Assembly (NCBI RefSeq): GCF_003201975.1
Contig: NZ_QJJQ01000011.1
Span: 62,001 to 126,000, forward strand
Reading direction: 5' to 3'
DNA: 64,000 bases
Source: Pseudogracilibacillus auburnensis
GTDB taxonomy: Bacteria > Bacillota > Bacilli > Bacillales > Amphibacillaceae
A program made the position numbers and the translations under genes. Under the pieces are notes generated by a model. That model was not told the origin of the DNA. It ran no database searches and saw nothing but the letters and a program-made list of their open reading frames with translations. How positions within the stretch are numbered: position 1 is the stretch's first letter; the number at the start of each line of letters is the position of its first letter. Below, piece by piece: positions 30,001 through 38,620 of this stretch.

Positions 30001-30036
30001 AAAAAAGGTGCCTCTCGGTGATATTTTCACCGAGAG
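30001..30036 (-). terminator. Intrinsic terminator between major pilin and pilM
   Basis: Perfect 10-bp stem CTCTCGGTGA / TCACCGAGAG (30012-30021, 30027-30036) followed on the minus strand by GCACC and six T. It is placed inside the pilus gene series, so it probably sets a high ratio of pilin mRNA to the downstream pilMNO and minor pilin mRNA. Confidence 0.88.
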
Positions 30037-30043
30037 TGATTAA

Positions 30044-30508
30044 TTAACTATCTTCGCCATCACTACCATCACAAATTTTTCGTCCATCTTTAATTAAGTC
30101 CTTTTCATCTTTATCTTCAATTTTACAATCTCCCCCATCAGAATTTGGATTCAACGTGACAGAATATACACCATCCTTAACTGTTACAGTCCCTTGTGGT
30201 TCATCATATGGCTCCTTTATCCATGGATCGATTAAAATATCAATTAGTTCTTCCTTATATAAATCTTGTCCATCGACTTTGTTATCTTGTTCTGATAATG
30301 GTTTCACTGTAGAATCATACAATTTCGCAGATGCAATCAGCTGTTGAGCGTTTGCTACATGTGTATCTTTCTTCGCGTTTTCTGTCACCTTCCCAATCAT
30401 TACAAACGCAATTGTTCCAATGATTGCTAAAATAACGATCACTGCAAGTAACTCAACTAATGTTAACCCACGTTCATTTTTAAACTTTTTCATTAATTTT
30501 TTCATCAT
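30044..30508 (-). CDS. pilA: Major type IV pilin (prepilin)
   Basis: A 154-residue structural subunit. The leader is MMKKLMKKFKNERG, cleaved after G14, with mature start LTLVELLAVIVILAIIG including Glu at +5. The globular part is acidic and carries two cysteines near the C-terminus (GGDCKIE and RKICDGS) that could form a disulfide-closed loop. AAGGAGG lies just before the paired ATG codons. It is followed at once by a strong terminator, as expected for an abundant product. The name pilA is by role; it could equally be labelled comGC-like, but the PilMNO neighbours argue for a true type IV pilus. Confidence 0.88.
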   Translation of the reverse strand: MMKKLMKKFKNERGLTLVELLAVIVILAIIGTIAFVMIGKVTENAKKDTHVANAQQLIASAKLYDSTVKPLSEQDNKVDGQDLYKEELIDILIDPWIKEPYDEPQGTVTVKDGVYSVTLNPNSDGGDCKIEDKDEKDLIKDGRKICDGSDGEDS

Positions 30509-30591
30509 TTTTTCCTCCTTATGTATTCATTCACATTCAGACTCTTTCTACATGACGTGCTTCCAATATTTCCTTAACCACCTCCCCTAAT

Positions 30592-30862
30592 CTGAATCAA
30601 TTTCATTATTCAATATAGCGATTCAAAAACCGAACTATATTGCTTGAGCAAAAGGCTTTCACTCTAGGTGGTCGCTTTCCGCGGGCGGCTGATAAGCCTC
30701 CTCAGGCTTACGCCTTGCGGGGTCTTATCTAGGCCTCTCCTCCCGCAGGAGTCGACCACCTGCCATTCCAGCCAACATTTAATAGGATGTAAAAACGAAC
30801 GATAACATTATACCTTTGTTTGTTGTTCGGTTTTATTCTAGAAGTAGTCTATTATGAAATTT
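30592..30862. repeat. Structured dispersed repeat, family B, copy 1
   Basis: Lies between pilC and pilA. The outer arms AGGTGGTCG (30666-30674) and CGACCACCT (30753-30761) pair perfectly around a conserved core with CTTTCCGCGGGCGGC and CCTCCCGCAGGAGTC. Further inverted termini AAAACCGAAC ... GTTCGGTTTT flank it. About 90% identical over its length to the copy at 40164-40488, apart from an insertion in that copy. Confidence 0.8.
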
Positions 30863-30879
30863 ATTCATCTACTAAACTA

Positions 30880-32094
30880 TTACTGTATTTCCGTGAAAAC
30901 GGAAAACATCGGAATCATAATTGCTGCTACGATAAACCCGACTACGAATGCAAGAATCACAATCATGACTGGCTCGATAAGTGATTTCAATGTATCGACA
31001 GTCCTATCTACATCCTCCTCATAGAAATCAGCTATTTTTTCAAGCATATAATCAAGTGTCCCTGTTTTCTCTCCAATTTCTGTCATTTGATGAACAAGAG
31101 GTGGAAATACCCAATGGGCGGATAATGGTTCTGATAACGTACCGCCAGATTCCAAACTTCCTCTCGACTCAAGTATTACTTTACTAATGACAGGATTGTT
31201 CACAACTTTGGCAACGATAGCTAATGCCTGTAAAATAGGAACAGCGCTTGAAAATAAAGACGATAATGTCCTTGTCATTCGTGCAATTGCAGCCTTTTGT
31301 AGTAACTTTCCGAAGATTGGCATTTTTAATAAACCACTATGAACGATATAATGAAACTGGTGGTTTTTTCGGAATAAAAACATAGTTAAGGCAATTACAA
31401 CGGCTAAAATGAAGATCAAAAGCCACCATAAATGTTGGATCATTTCACTTATCTTCAAAACAAATAGGGTAATACTAGGTAGTCCCCCTCCAAATTGCTC
31501 ATAAATAATAGTAAATTGCGGGATAACAAATACCATTAAAAAAATGACAACGATAAATATTAAAACAGAAAGAACAATTGGATATGCTAAAGTCGACTGG
31601 ATCTTCTTTTTTAATGAATGTTGCTTTTCAAAATAAGTTGCCATCCTGTCTAACGTTTCATCTAGATTACCAGTCATTTCACCTGCCCGGATCATATTAG
31701 CAAACAAGGTTGGAAACGCTTTTGGATGTTTTTCAACGGCGTCGGAAAAAGCGATCCCCCCTTTAATATCTCGTTCCACTTCTCCGAGTACTTTCTTTAA
31801 TCCTTTGCTTTCCGTTTGATCTCTTAAAATATTAGTTGCTTCAACGATCGTAACTCCTGCTCGGATAAGTGTGGCGAACTGACGACAATAAATAACAAAA
31901 TGCTCATTTTTAACAGAATTCCTACCGATCGAGATATCTTTATTAAAAATAGTCGCTTTCGTTTCCGTAATTTCTCGTGGACTAATTTCTTTTCCTCGAA
32001 GTTGAGCAATAACGTCACTACGAGAAGACCCTTCGATCGTTCCCTTCTTTAATAAGCCTTTCTTCGTCCGCCCGACATACTTATACATCAACAT
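30880..32094 (-). CDS. pilC: Type IV pilus platform protein PilC
   Basis: Polytopic inner-membrane protein of 404 residues, the rotor-like platform that works with the PilB and PilT ATPases. Two copies of the T2SSF domain (about 70-190 and 270-395) each contain the family pattern (FCRQFATLIRAGVTIVEATNILRDQ and ARMTRTLSSLFSSAVPILQAL), with membrane helices near 168-190, 215-235 and 375-398. The ATG overlaps the pilT stop (TAATG). The full length argues against decay. A family B repeat lies between it and the major pilin gene. Confidence 0.93.
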   Translation of the reverse strand: MLMYKYVGRTKKGLLKKGTIEGSSRSDVIAQLRGKEISPREITETKATIFNKDISIGRNSVKNEHFVIYCRQFATLIRAGVTIVEATNILRDQTESKGLKKVLGEVERDIKGGIAFSDAVEKHPKAFPTLFANMIRAGEMTGNLDETLDRMATYFEKQHSLKKKIQSTLAYPIVLSVLIFIVVIFLMVFVIPQFTIIYEQFGGGLPSITLFVLKISEMIQHLWWLLIFILAVVIALTMFLFRKNHQFHYIVHSGLLKMPIFGKLLQKAAIARMTRTLSSLFSSAVPILQALAIVAKVVNNPVISKVILESRGSLESGGTLSEPLSAHWVFPPLVHQMTEIGEKTGTLDYMLEKIADFYEEDVDRTVDTLKSLIEPVMIVILAFVVGFIVAAIMIPMFSVFTEIQ

Positions 32095-33131
32095 TAAATT
32101 TCACCTGCATTCATTAAATATGGAGCTGCTTGTTCAATCGCAATCTTCCCACCGTTGATAAGTTCATTGATTGACATTTCAAGCGTATGCATACCAAAGG
32201 ATTTACTCGTCTGGATTACATTATTAATTTGATCAATTTTTTCATTGCGGATTAAATTCGCCACAGATGGATAGCCGAGTAAAATTTCTGTTGCTGCAAT
32301 GCGACCTGGAACATCTTTTCTAGTGAATAATCTTTGGGAAATGATGGCTTCTAAGACAGATGCTAATTGAATCCGAATTTGCCCCTGTTGGTGAGGGGGA
32401 AAAACATCAATGATCCGATTAATTGTTTGTGCAGCACTATTTGTATGTAATGTGGCTAAAACGAGATGTCCCGTTTCAGCAGCAGTGATTGCTGTTGAGA
32501 TCGTTTCTAAATCACGCATTTCCCCGACTAAAATTATGTCAGGATCTTGACGGAGTGCCCCCCGTAATCCATTCGAAAAGGTTAATGTATCAAACCCTAC
32601 TTCTCGTTGCTGAACGATCGACTGCTCATGATGATGTATATATTCAATTGGATCTTCAAGTGTAATAATATGTTTTTTCGTCTGTCGATTTACATAATGA
32701 ATCATCGCGGCAAGTGTCGTCGACTTTCCTGAACCAGTAGGACCCGTCACTAAAATAAGTCCTTGATGCTTTAATGCTAAACTATTTAAAATATCAGGCA
32801 TTTGTAAATGTTCAATGGTTGGAATGTCAGTAGGTATAACACGAGCTGCAATACTAATATTTCCTTTCTGTTTAAATGCATTGATCCGGAACCTTGCGAC
32901 ATTTTCAATATAGTAGGCGAAATCAATTTCACCTGTTTCTTGAAATGTTCCCCACCTTTTTCCAAGAACTTTTTTTGCCATCTTTTCTGTATCAGCGGAT
33001 AATAGGATATCTCCGTATGGCATAAGTTCTCCATGCACTCGAAAAGTAGGTGGGGAATGAACAGAAATATGTAGATCAGAAGCTTTATCCTTATATGCTT
33101 TTGTTAATAGTTCGTCAATATCAATATTCAC
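32094..33131 (-). CDS. pilT: Type IV pilus retraction ATPase PilT
   Basis: Hexameric ATPase (345 residues) that depolymerises the pilus and powers twitching or DNA uptake. Motifs: Walker A GPTGSGKST near 127, Asp box TLEDPIEYIH, Walker B ILVGEMRDLETIS, His box TGHLVLATLHTNSAAQTINRIIDVFP and the AIRNEKI-like element LIRNEKIDQINNVIQ typical of PilT. The start is a GTG with GAGGTGA at good spacing. A dedicated PilT is absent from com pseudopilus loci, so this points to retractile pili. Confidence 0.95.
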   Translation of the reverse strand: MNIDIDELLTKAYKDKASDLHISVHSPPTFRVHGELMPYGDILLSADTEKMAKKVLGKRWGTFQETGEIDFAYYIENVARFRINAFKQKGNISIAARVIPTDIPTIEHLQMPDILNSLALKHQGLILVTGPTGSGKSTTLAAMIHYVNRQTKKHIITLEDPIEYIHHHEQSIVQQREVGFDTLTFSNGLRGALRQDPDIILVGEMRDLETISTAITAAETGHLVLATLHTNSAAQTINRIIDVFPPHQQGQIRIQLASVLEAIISQRLFTRKDVPGRIAATEILLGYPSVANLIRNEKIDQINNVIQTSKSFGMHTLEMSINELINGGKIAIEQAAPYLMNAGEI

Positions 33132-33143
33132 TTCTATCTCACC

Positions 33144-34799
33144 TCAATCTATCGTTGCAACCCGTAAAACTTCCTCTGTCGTTGTCAATCCTTGTTTTAC
33201 TTTGTCTAGGCCATCATCCAGTAAAAATGACATTCCTGCTTTTTTTACTTCTTGTTGAATTTTCGTTGAGTTTGCCGCCGACATGATCAGTCCTCGAATG
33301 TCATCCGTAATTGGCAAAACTTCATGGATAGCAATTCTCCCTCGATAACCTGTATTATTACAATTTCCACAACCTCGTCCACGTTGTATATGTTCCATTT
33401 GGATATTACTTTGTGCAAATATTTCTCGTTCCCGGTCAGTTGGTTCTACTGTTTCTACACAGTCCCGACAAATTCGTCTAACGAGTCGCTGAGCAACAAC
33501 GCCAGTTAAAGAAGATGAAATCAAAAACGGTTCAACCCCCATATCAATTAGACGTGTTAACGCAGCGACAGCACTATTCGTATGTAATGTGCTAAGAACG
33601 AGATGTCCTGTAAGGGAAGCCCTAATCGAAATTTGTGCTGTTTCAATATCACGAATTTCCCCGATCATTACGATATCCGGATCCTGTCGTAAAATCGATC
33701 GCAATCCTGTTGCAAAAGTCATTCCAACTGCTTCATTCACTTGGACTTGATTAATGCCAGTGAGCTGATATTCTACTGGATCTTCAATCGTAATGATGTT
33801 TACTGCTTCTTCATTCAAATGATGTAAAGCCGCATATAATGTGGACGATTTACCTGATCCAGTTGGCCCTGTAATAAGGACAATTCCATTTGGGACAGAA
33901 ATCATACTTTTAAACGTCTGTTCATTTCGGGTAGAAAAGCCGATTTTGTCTAATCTATCTAATGCATTACTTAAATCGAGAATTCGCATCACAATTTTTT
34001 CCCCGTAAATGGAAGGTAGTGTCGAGATTCTTATATCAATTGGTTTAAAATTTACGCTCAGTTTTATCCGACCATCTTGCGGGACTCTACTTTCGGTGAT
34101 ATTTAAATTTGCCATGATTTTTAGCCTTGCAATTATCACATTTTGCATATGTTTTGGTAAAGTTCTCTCTGTCATAAGTACACCATCGACCCGATAGCGA
34201 ATTTTCAGTTCTACTTCTTGTGGATCAAAATGAATATCACTGGCTCGCTGTGCTACGGCATTGGAAATAATTTGGTTAACAAGTCTGACAATCGGTGAAT
34301 CTTCGTCCGTTATTCCCGTTTCCTCAACCGTTTCTTCATGTGAAAAATCACCCATCACTTCATCGAGTGATTGTTGTAAATCATAATATTTTGTAATCGT
34401 CCGTTGTAGTGCATCTTTTGTTGCTATAGCAGGTACAATTTGATATCCAGTAGCCATCCGTAGTTCTTCGATCGCAAAATAGTCCATCGGGTCAGCCATC
34501 GCAACAAATAATTGATTTTCTTCCGAACGAATTGGCATGACTTGGTACCGTTTAGCAATTTCTTGTGGGACAAGCTGGACAATTTCTTGTTCAATCGGAT
34601 ATTGAAAAATATTTATATGGGGTATCCCAAGTTGAAATTCAAGCACTTCGATTAATTGTTGTTCTGTTATGTAGCCTTCTCTGAGTAGCGTGTCTCCTAA
34701 TTTTTCATCAGGTAATTTTTCAGCTAAAGCAGTTGATAATTGTGTTTCGGAGATAAGTCCAGATTCAACGAGTAAGTCTCCTAAACGTTTTCTACTCAT
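33144..34799 (-). CDS. pilB: Type IV pilus extension ATPase PilB with MshEN domain
   Basis: Assembly ATPase of 551 residues. The N-terminus (about 1-145) is a T2SSE_N/MshEN domain with two successive 24-residue motifs, residues 5-28 (RLGDLLVESG...L...L) and 33-56 (KLGDTLLREG...L...LEFQ), the tandem pattern that binds c-di-GMP in MshE. The C-terminal part has Walker A GPTGSGKSS, Asp box IEDPVEYQ, Walker B IVMIGEIRDIETA, His box TGHLVLSTLHTNSA and a CxxC...CxxC zinc site (CRDC, CGNC). The start overlaps the upstream gene by eight bases. c-di-GMP binding is inferred from the motif. Confidence 0.95.
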   Translation of the reverse strand: MSRKRLGDLLVESGLISETQLSTALAEKLPDEKLGDTLLREGYITEQQLIEVLEFQLGIPHINIFQYPIEQEIVQLVPQEIAKRYQVMPIRSEENQLFVAMADPMDYFAIEELRMATGYQIVPAIATKDALQRTITKYYDLQQSLDEVMGDFSHEETVEETGITDEDSPIVRLVNQIISNAVAQRASDIHFDPQEVELKIRYRVDGVLMTERTLPKHMQNVIIARLKIMANLNITESRVPQDGRIKLSVNFKPIDIRISTLPSIYGEKIVMRILDLSNALDRLDKIGFSTRNEQTFKSMISVPNGIVLITGPTGSGKSSTLYAALHHLNEEAVNIITIEDPVEYQLTGINQVQVNEAVGMTFATGLRSILRQDPDIVMIGEIRDIETAQISIRASLTGHLVLSTLHTNSAVAALTRLIDMGVEPFLISSSLTGVVAQRLVRRICRDCVETVEPTDREREIFAQSNIQMEHIQRGRGCGNCNNTGYRGRIAIHEVLPITDDIRGLIMSAANSTKIQQEVKKAGMSFLLDDGLDKVKQGLTTTEEVLRVATID

Positions 34800-36321
34800 T
34801 TACTCGTCCCCCCTCTTCTTGTTCGGATGTGCCTTCACTATATAAATGTTCGAGTAAATGTTCGAGCTGTTCATTCATTTTTTCGAACCGTTCTTCTGCT
34901 TCTTTTTGTCGTTTCGTTACTTCTTCATCTGTCATTCCTATGTAGGTTTCTAGTTCTTTTTCCATCTTTGATAGTCTTTCTTCTAATGTTGCCTGTGTTT
35001 GTCTTATTTTTTGTAATTGTTCTGAAAATGTTGGTGTACTAGAATCGATTGAAAAAATATCTAAAACTGATCTTTCATCCTTTAAGCCTTCTTCCAAATC
35101 ATCAATCTCTTTTTCCAAGTTATTTATCTCTTCTTCGATTTCATCTTCTAGATTCTCCACTAAAGCATCATCTGGCACATCTTCAGTCGTTGAAACTAGG
35201 ACAACTTTGGGTTCAGGTAAATAAACATCTTGACTAATAAATTCCGAATGAATAAATACATTTTGTTCATAGGTGGAACGATACACATCTGCTTTTAATC
35301 CTTTTCTTCCAGGTTGAATTGTCTCCTGTTCCCCTGCTTTTAGTTTTTTACTATATCGGTATAAAGTACGTTGTTTTATTTCTCGTACATTTTCAAGATC
35401 GTATGTATACGTTATATCTGATGGAGATGATCTAATTGCTACGTGAAGTTTATCCCCTCGTTTTTCTGCTTCGATTTTAAACGATACTTTATTTGGATTC
35501 ATCACCAATAAATCTTTATTCCCTTTCGTATCGATCGCTACATCAAGTCCTGGCTCAGTATAGGAAGGAACCGTTAATCCTGCATGACGTTCAACAATGT
35601 CGAAGTTCGTCTGTAAAAAAAGGGTATACAATGCCGTTGCTAGGAAACTTAATTCCGCACTTGAATTTGTTAAGTGCTCTGGCAAAACGACTGCTTGTAC
35701 AAAAGAAAAATGGTCTTCTGAAGCAATCATGTATTCATTGATTTCATCGATTGCATAGGTTAAAACAGCATTCGATATAGTAGGAATATTCATCTCTACC
35801 TCAGCGATCGTCTCTAACGGTATTTCTTTTCCTTCTATATATGTGATTTTCGCTTCCCCTTCTTCTAACTCACTAGCAATCTCTTTTATCTGTTGAAACA
35901 TCTCTTCCGATTGAATATAATCAAGCTCTTTTACTGATTGAATGGATTCACTTTTATCATCTATTTTTACCGAAAGTGGTACATGAACATTTTTTTGCTT
36001 CATGAATAATGAAGTAAACGTTCGTTTTGTTCGATCCTTTAACATGTTGATCGATACGTCGACATCAAAAATAACGGCAGTTCTCGGGATCGTAATTTGC
36101 TGGAAGTCACTCGTTAAAATAATGTCTTCTCCTTCTTGCCATCGGTTGATTTCTTGCTCCAATAATTCCTTTATTTCCTCTTCCGTTTTATGTTCAACGG
36201 AAATAGTTGCAATCTTTGAACCATGTGGCATTTCACTAGCTGCTGCCACATTATTTGGAATAACGAACATAAAAATAATGAACATACATAGGTTGATTAG
36301 GAAACGTTTTGTTTTAACCAT
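34792..36321 (-). CDS. VanW/G5-like exported protein, first gene of the pilus operon
   Basis: A 509-residue protein with a signal peptide or N-terminal membrane anchor (about 6-27, ending NNVAAASE). The middle (about 210-270) fits a VanW-type domain (LSFLATALYTLFLQTNFDIVERHAGLTVPSYTEPGLDVAI), followed by a G5-like strand region (about 310-350, GEQETIQPGRKGLKADVYR). The last 130 residues are a long, acidic coiled coil (EEEINNLEKEIDDLEEGLKDE, MEKELETYIG). It directly follows the riboswitch and terminator and overlaps pilB. A role in guiding or anchoring the pilus in the Gram-positive wall is an inference; VanW function itself is unclear. Confidence 0.7.
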   Translation of the reverse strand: MVKTKRFLINLCMFIIFMFVIPNNVAAASEMPHGSKIATISVEHKTEEEIKELLEQEINRWQEGEDIILTSDFQQITIPRTAVIFDVDVSINMLKDRTKRTFTSLFMKQKNVHVPLSVKIDDKSESIQSVKELDYIQSEEMFQQIKEIASELEEGEAKITYIEGKEIPLETIAEVEMNIPTISNAVLTYAIDEINEYMIASEDHFSFVQAVVLPEHLTNSSAELSFLATALYTLFLQTNFDIVERHAGLTVPSYTEPGLDVAIDTKGNKDLLVMNPNKVSFKIEAEKRGDKLHVAIRSSPSDITYTYDLENVREIKQRTLYRYSKKLKAGEQETIQPGRKGLKADVYRSTYEQNVFIHSEFISQDVYLPEPKVVLVSTTEDVPDDALVENLEDEIEEEINNLEKEIDDLEEGLKDERSVLDIFSIDSSTPTFSEQLQKIRQTQATLEERLSKMEKELETYIGMTDEEVTKRQKEAEERFEKMNEQLEHLLEHLYSEGTSEQEEGGRVNE

Positions 36322-36362
36322 TTATTCAACTCCTTCCTCAAGGTGTCGTTGATGTAATTGAT

Positions 36363-36406
36363 AAAAAAAGACCTTTACAAAACGTCTGTAACGTTTATTG
36401 TAAAGG
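36363..36406 (-). terminator. Riboswitch-linked intrinsic terminator
   Basis: Minus-strand stem CCTTTACAATAAACGT / ACGTTTTGTAAAGG (36406-36391, 36385-36372, one bulge) with loop TACAG, followed by TC and seven T (36369-36363). It lies between the c-di-GMP-II aptamer and the first gene of the pilus operon. Its 5' arm CCTTT is shared with the aptamer's closing stem. Confidence 0.9.
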
Positions 36407-36475
36407 CCGGTTGCACTACTAGCTCCATACGATCATAGTGCCCAATTCATTATCGTATTTCATAGCTTCCTTTTT
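36402..36475 (-). ncRNA. Cyclic-di-GMP-II riboswitch aptamer
   Basis: The minus strand carries GAAGCTATGAAATACGATAA, then TTGGGCACT and TAGTAGTGCAACCGGCC, which are the conserved parts of the c-di-GMP-II class (compare the Clostridium acetobutylicum aptamer with TTGGGCACT ... TTAGTAGTGCAACCGACC). GCACTA pairs with TAGTGC. TACGAT pairs with ATCGTA as the pseudoknot, in the place where the Clostridium RNA uses AATGA/TCATT, so the pairing is kept with different bases. The closing stem AAAGG (36473-36469) with CCTTT (36406-36402) competes with the terminator, predicting that ligand turns expression on. Confidence 0.92.
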
Positions 36476-36539
36476 ATACGTATTTAGTTAATATTAACGA
36501 AGTGATAGGTTTTTTCACTAGTCATTTCGAATCATCACC

Positions 36540-36569
36540 ATAGTATCACAATGGCTTTAACTGTGTCAA
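36540..36569 (-). promoter_or_regulatory. Sigma-A promoter of the type IV pilus operon
   Basis: On the minus strand TTGACA (36569-36564) and TACTAT (36545-36540) are 18 bp apart. Transcription would start near 36533 and include the riboswitch. The promoter lies just beyond the prepilin peptidase stop codon. Confidence 0.72.
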
Positions 36570-36595
36570 TATACCTATTTAAAAAATGTCACTGT

Positions 36596-37348
36596 TCATA
36601 ATAAAGACAAATATGCTTGAATGATGTTGTTGCCGTAAAAATAACTAATGAGCGCTCCAACAACAATATAAGGGCCAAAAGGAATCGCTTGCTTCCTGTT
36701 CACTCTTTTAACAATCATTAAAATACTACCAATAATTGCTCCAAGGCAAGCGGCAATAAAAAAAGTAAGCAATACATTCCCAATTCCGAGTACAACACCT
36801 AATACTCCAAACAGTTTCATATCTCCAGCACCCATTCCCCCCTTACTAAAGAAAATAATAAGAGCAATCAGGAGAAAGCCTATGGCAGCTCCAAAAACTG
36901 CATTATACCATGGTTCTAACGGGGATAAGGTTCTCAACAATATAAAAAATGGGAGGAAAAATAACAGTATTTTATTTGGAATAACCATGTATGATAGATC
37001 TGTTACAACAATAATCATCAGCATACTTATAAGTAGTAAAGCTGTTATAAGTTCAAGGTGAAGCCCAATTTTCATGTAAGCATACACAAATAAAATACCA
37101 GTCACGAGTTCAATAAATGGATAAATGAATGATATTCGTGTTTGACAATTTCGGCATGTACCGAATTGGATAATGAATGAAATAATTGGAATGAGTTCAT
37201 ACCAGTGCAGTTGTTTTTCGCAGTTCGGACAATAAGAACGATCGTTACTAAAAGGAATTTTTTTTGGTACACGCAGTCCAACAACATTAAAAAAAGAGCC
37301 AAAAATTGCCCCAGCTAAAAAAGATAAACAAGTCCAAAATAGATCCAT
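36596..37348 (-). CDS. pilD: Type 4 prepilin peptidase
   Basis: Membrane aspartyl protease (250 residues) that cleaves prepilin leaders and methylates the new N-terminus. The cytoplasmic methylation domain (about 35-80) has the four-cysteine site CPNC ... CRNC, and the protease has the two catalytic aspartates in VVTDLSYMVIPN and GMGAGDMKL. About eight hydrophobic segments. The ATG has GGGGGGA upstream. It lies ahead of, and on the same strand as, the pilus operon, but upstream of that operon's promoter and riboswitch, so basal peptidase need not depend on c-di-GMP. It could also serve the competence pseudopilins and be called comC. Confidence 0.94.
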   Translation of the reverse strand: MDLFWTCLSFLAGAIFGSFFNVVGLRVPKKIPFSNDRSYCPNCEKQLHWYELIPIISFIIQFGTCRNCQTRISFIYPFIELVTGILFVYAYMKIGLHLELITALLLISMLMIIVVTDLSYMVIPNKILLFFLPFFILLRTLSPLEPWYNAVFGAAIGFLLIALIIFFSKGGMGAGDMKLFGVLGVVLGIGNVLLTFFIAACLGAIIGSILMIVKRVNRKQAIPFGPYIVVGALISYFYGNNIIQAYLSLL

Positions 37349-37379
37349 TTTTGATCCCCCCCTTTCACTTCATGATACT

Positions 37380-37735
37380 TATTACCTATTATAATAGTTC
37401 TATTTCAAAATGATAGTAATAAAGGAATGGAATTGACTTTTGGCATCGAGTGGATGAAAACGAGTGGGAACACCGCAAGATGTTTTTTCAGAATACTTGA
37501 GGGTAGGGCACGTGGGAGAGCGCCATGTGACGTTGCTACATGAATTACGACGGGAAGGGAGCGATGAAGTGACGCGGTCACTTTTTTACGCTTTTTTGTT
37601 GAATTCATACCTACGAAAACAATGGTTGGTACATCTTTTATGTAGCAATGAAGGACTGGTTACTAACTGTTATGAAGGTAAAATAAATTACGAGGGTAAT
37701 GGTGCTGAAGGAATGTAAAATACTCTAGACAAATG
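37380..37735. other. Intergenic stretch upstream of pilD, no gene called
   Basis: About 350 bp with a locally higher GC patch (37440-37580). Open frames on both strands (37464-37718 plus, 37405-37608 minus) lack ribosome binding sites and do not resemble proteins. No match to the repeat families was noticed. Confidence 0.4.
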
Positions 37736-37742
37736 AAATAAA

Positions 37743-37771
37743 CGCAAGCATGTCTATTAAGCATGCTTGCG
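37743..37771. terminator. Hairpin downstream of ytkL
   Basis: Perfect 10-bp stem CGCAAGCATG / CATGCTTGCG (37743-37752, 37762-37771) followed on the minus strand by TTTATTTCATTTG. It is about 65 bp beyond the ytkL stop. The T-tract is interrupted. Confidence 0.6.
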
Positions 37772-37835
37772 CTTGTTAATAATTCTTTTAATTTTTAAGA
37801 TTTACGTTACTATCTAATTTACTAAGTGTTTCTAT

Positions 37836-38516
37836 TTATAGTTCTAATGATTCGCCAACCTGTAGAGCAATTCCTTTTCCAGTTTTCACTTTTTTTGCAA
37901 ATGCTTCCCCATCTTGTTCAATCACTGGAAATGTATTATAATGCACTGGAACAACTATGTCTGCCTTTATCCAATCAGTCGCAACTAGTGCATCTTTAGG
38001 TCCCATTGTAAAATTATCACCAATCGGCACAAATGCAAGGTCAATATCGTTCATTTCTCCAATAAGCTTTAAATCTGAAAACAACGCGGTGTCTCCAACA
38101 TGGTAAATAGTTTTATCATTGATCGTCAGTAAAATTCCCCCGGGCATTCCAGTATAAATAAATGTTCCGTCCTCTTCTTCATATGAAGAACTGTGAAATG
38201 CTTGTGTAAATTTTACCCGTCCAAAATCAAAATCATATGCGCCACCAATATTCATGCCATGCGCATTAAAGCCTTTTTGTCCTAAATATACCGCTAATTC
38301 ATTTAATGCAACGATAAAAGCGCCAGTTCTTTTAGCAATTGCCATCGTATCACCTATATGATCTCCATGACCATGTGTCAATAATATAACATCCGCTTCC
38401 ACTGTATCTGGATCTAAATCACTTAACGAATTACCAGTAATAAAAGGGTCAATTAATATTTTGTGCGAATCTGTCTCTACACGAACTGCTGAATGTCCAT
38501 GGTACGAAATTTTCAT
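37836..38516 (-). CDS. ytkL: Metal-dependent hydrolase, UPF0173 (YtkL)
   Basis: A metallo-beta-lactamase-fold hydrolase of 226 residues. Zinc-binding motif [10 protein letters not shown] near residue 55, earlier [10 protein letters not shown], later [20 protein letters not shown] and the terminal VPVHYNTFP. The start is the ATG at 38516 after GAGGAGA; an in-frame ATG six codons upstream overlaps that ribosome binding site. The substrate is unknown. It sits alone between ald and the hairpin. Confidence 0.92.
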   Translation of the reverse strand: MKISYHGHSAVRVETDSHKILIDPFITGNSLSDLDPDTVEADVILLTHGHGDHIGDTMAIAKRTGAFIVALNELAVYLGQKGFNAHGMNIGGAYDFDFGRVKFTQAFHSSSYEEEDGTFIYTGMPGGILLTINDKTIYHVGDTALFSDLKLIGEMNDIDLAFVPIGDNFTMGPKDALVATDWIKADIVVPVHYNTFPVIEQDGEAFAKKVKTGKGIALQVGESLEL

Positions 38517-38620
38517 ACATATCTCTCCTCGCATAATGATTTTATCTTCTATTTTATCATAGATAGATTTTTTCGGAAAATATCTGGAAATTTGTTTGAA
38601 GTATGAACTACAGAATGGAT

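Noticed and set aside
36402-36475. c-di-GMP-I (GEMM) riboswitch
   Set aside because: The GGGACGCAAAG-type core of class I is absent; the sequence fits class II.
37405-37718. Overlapping open frames upstream of pilD
   Set aside because: No ribosome binding site, and no protein-like composition or family resemblance.
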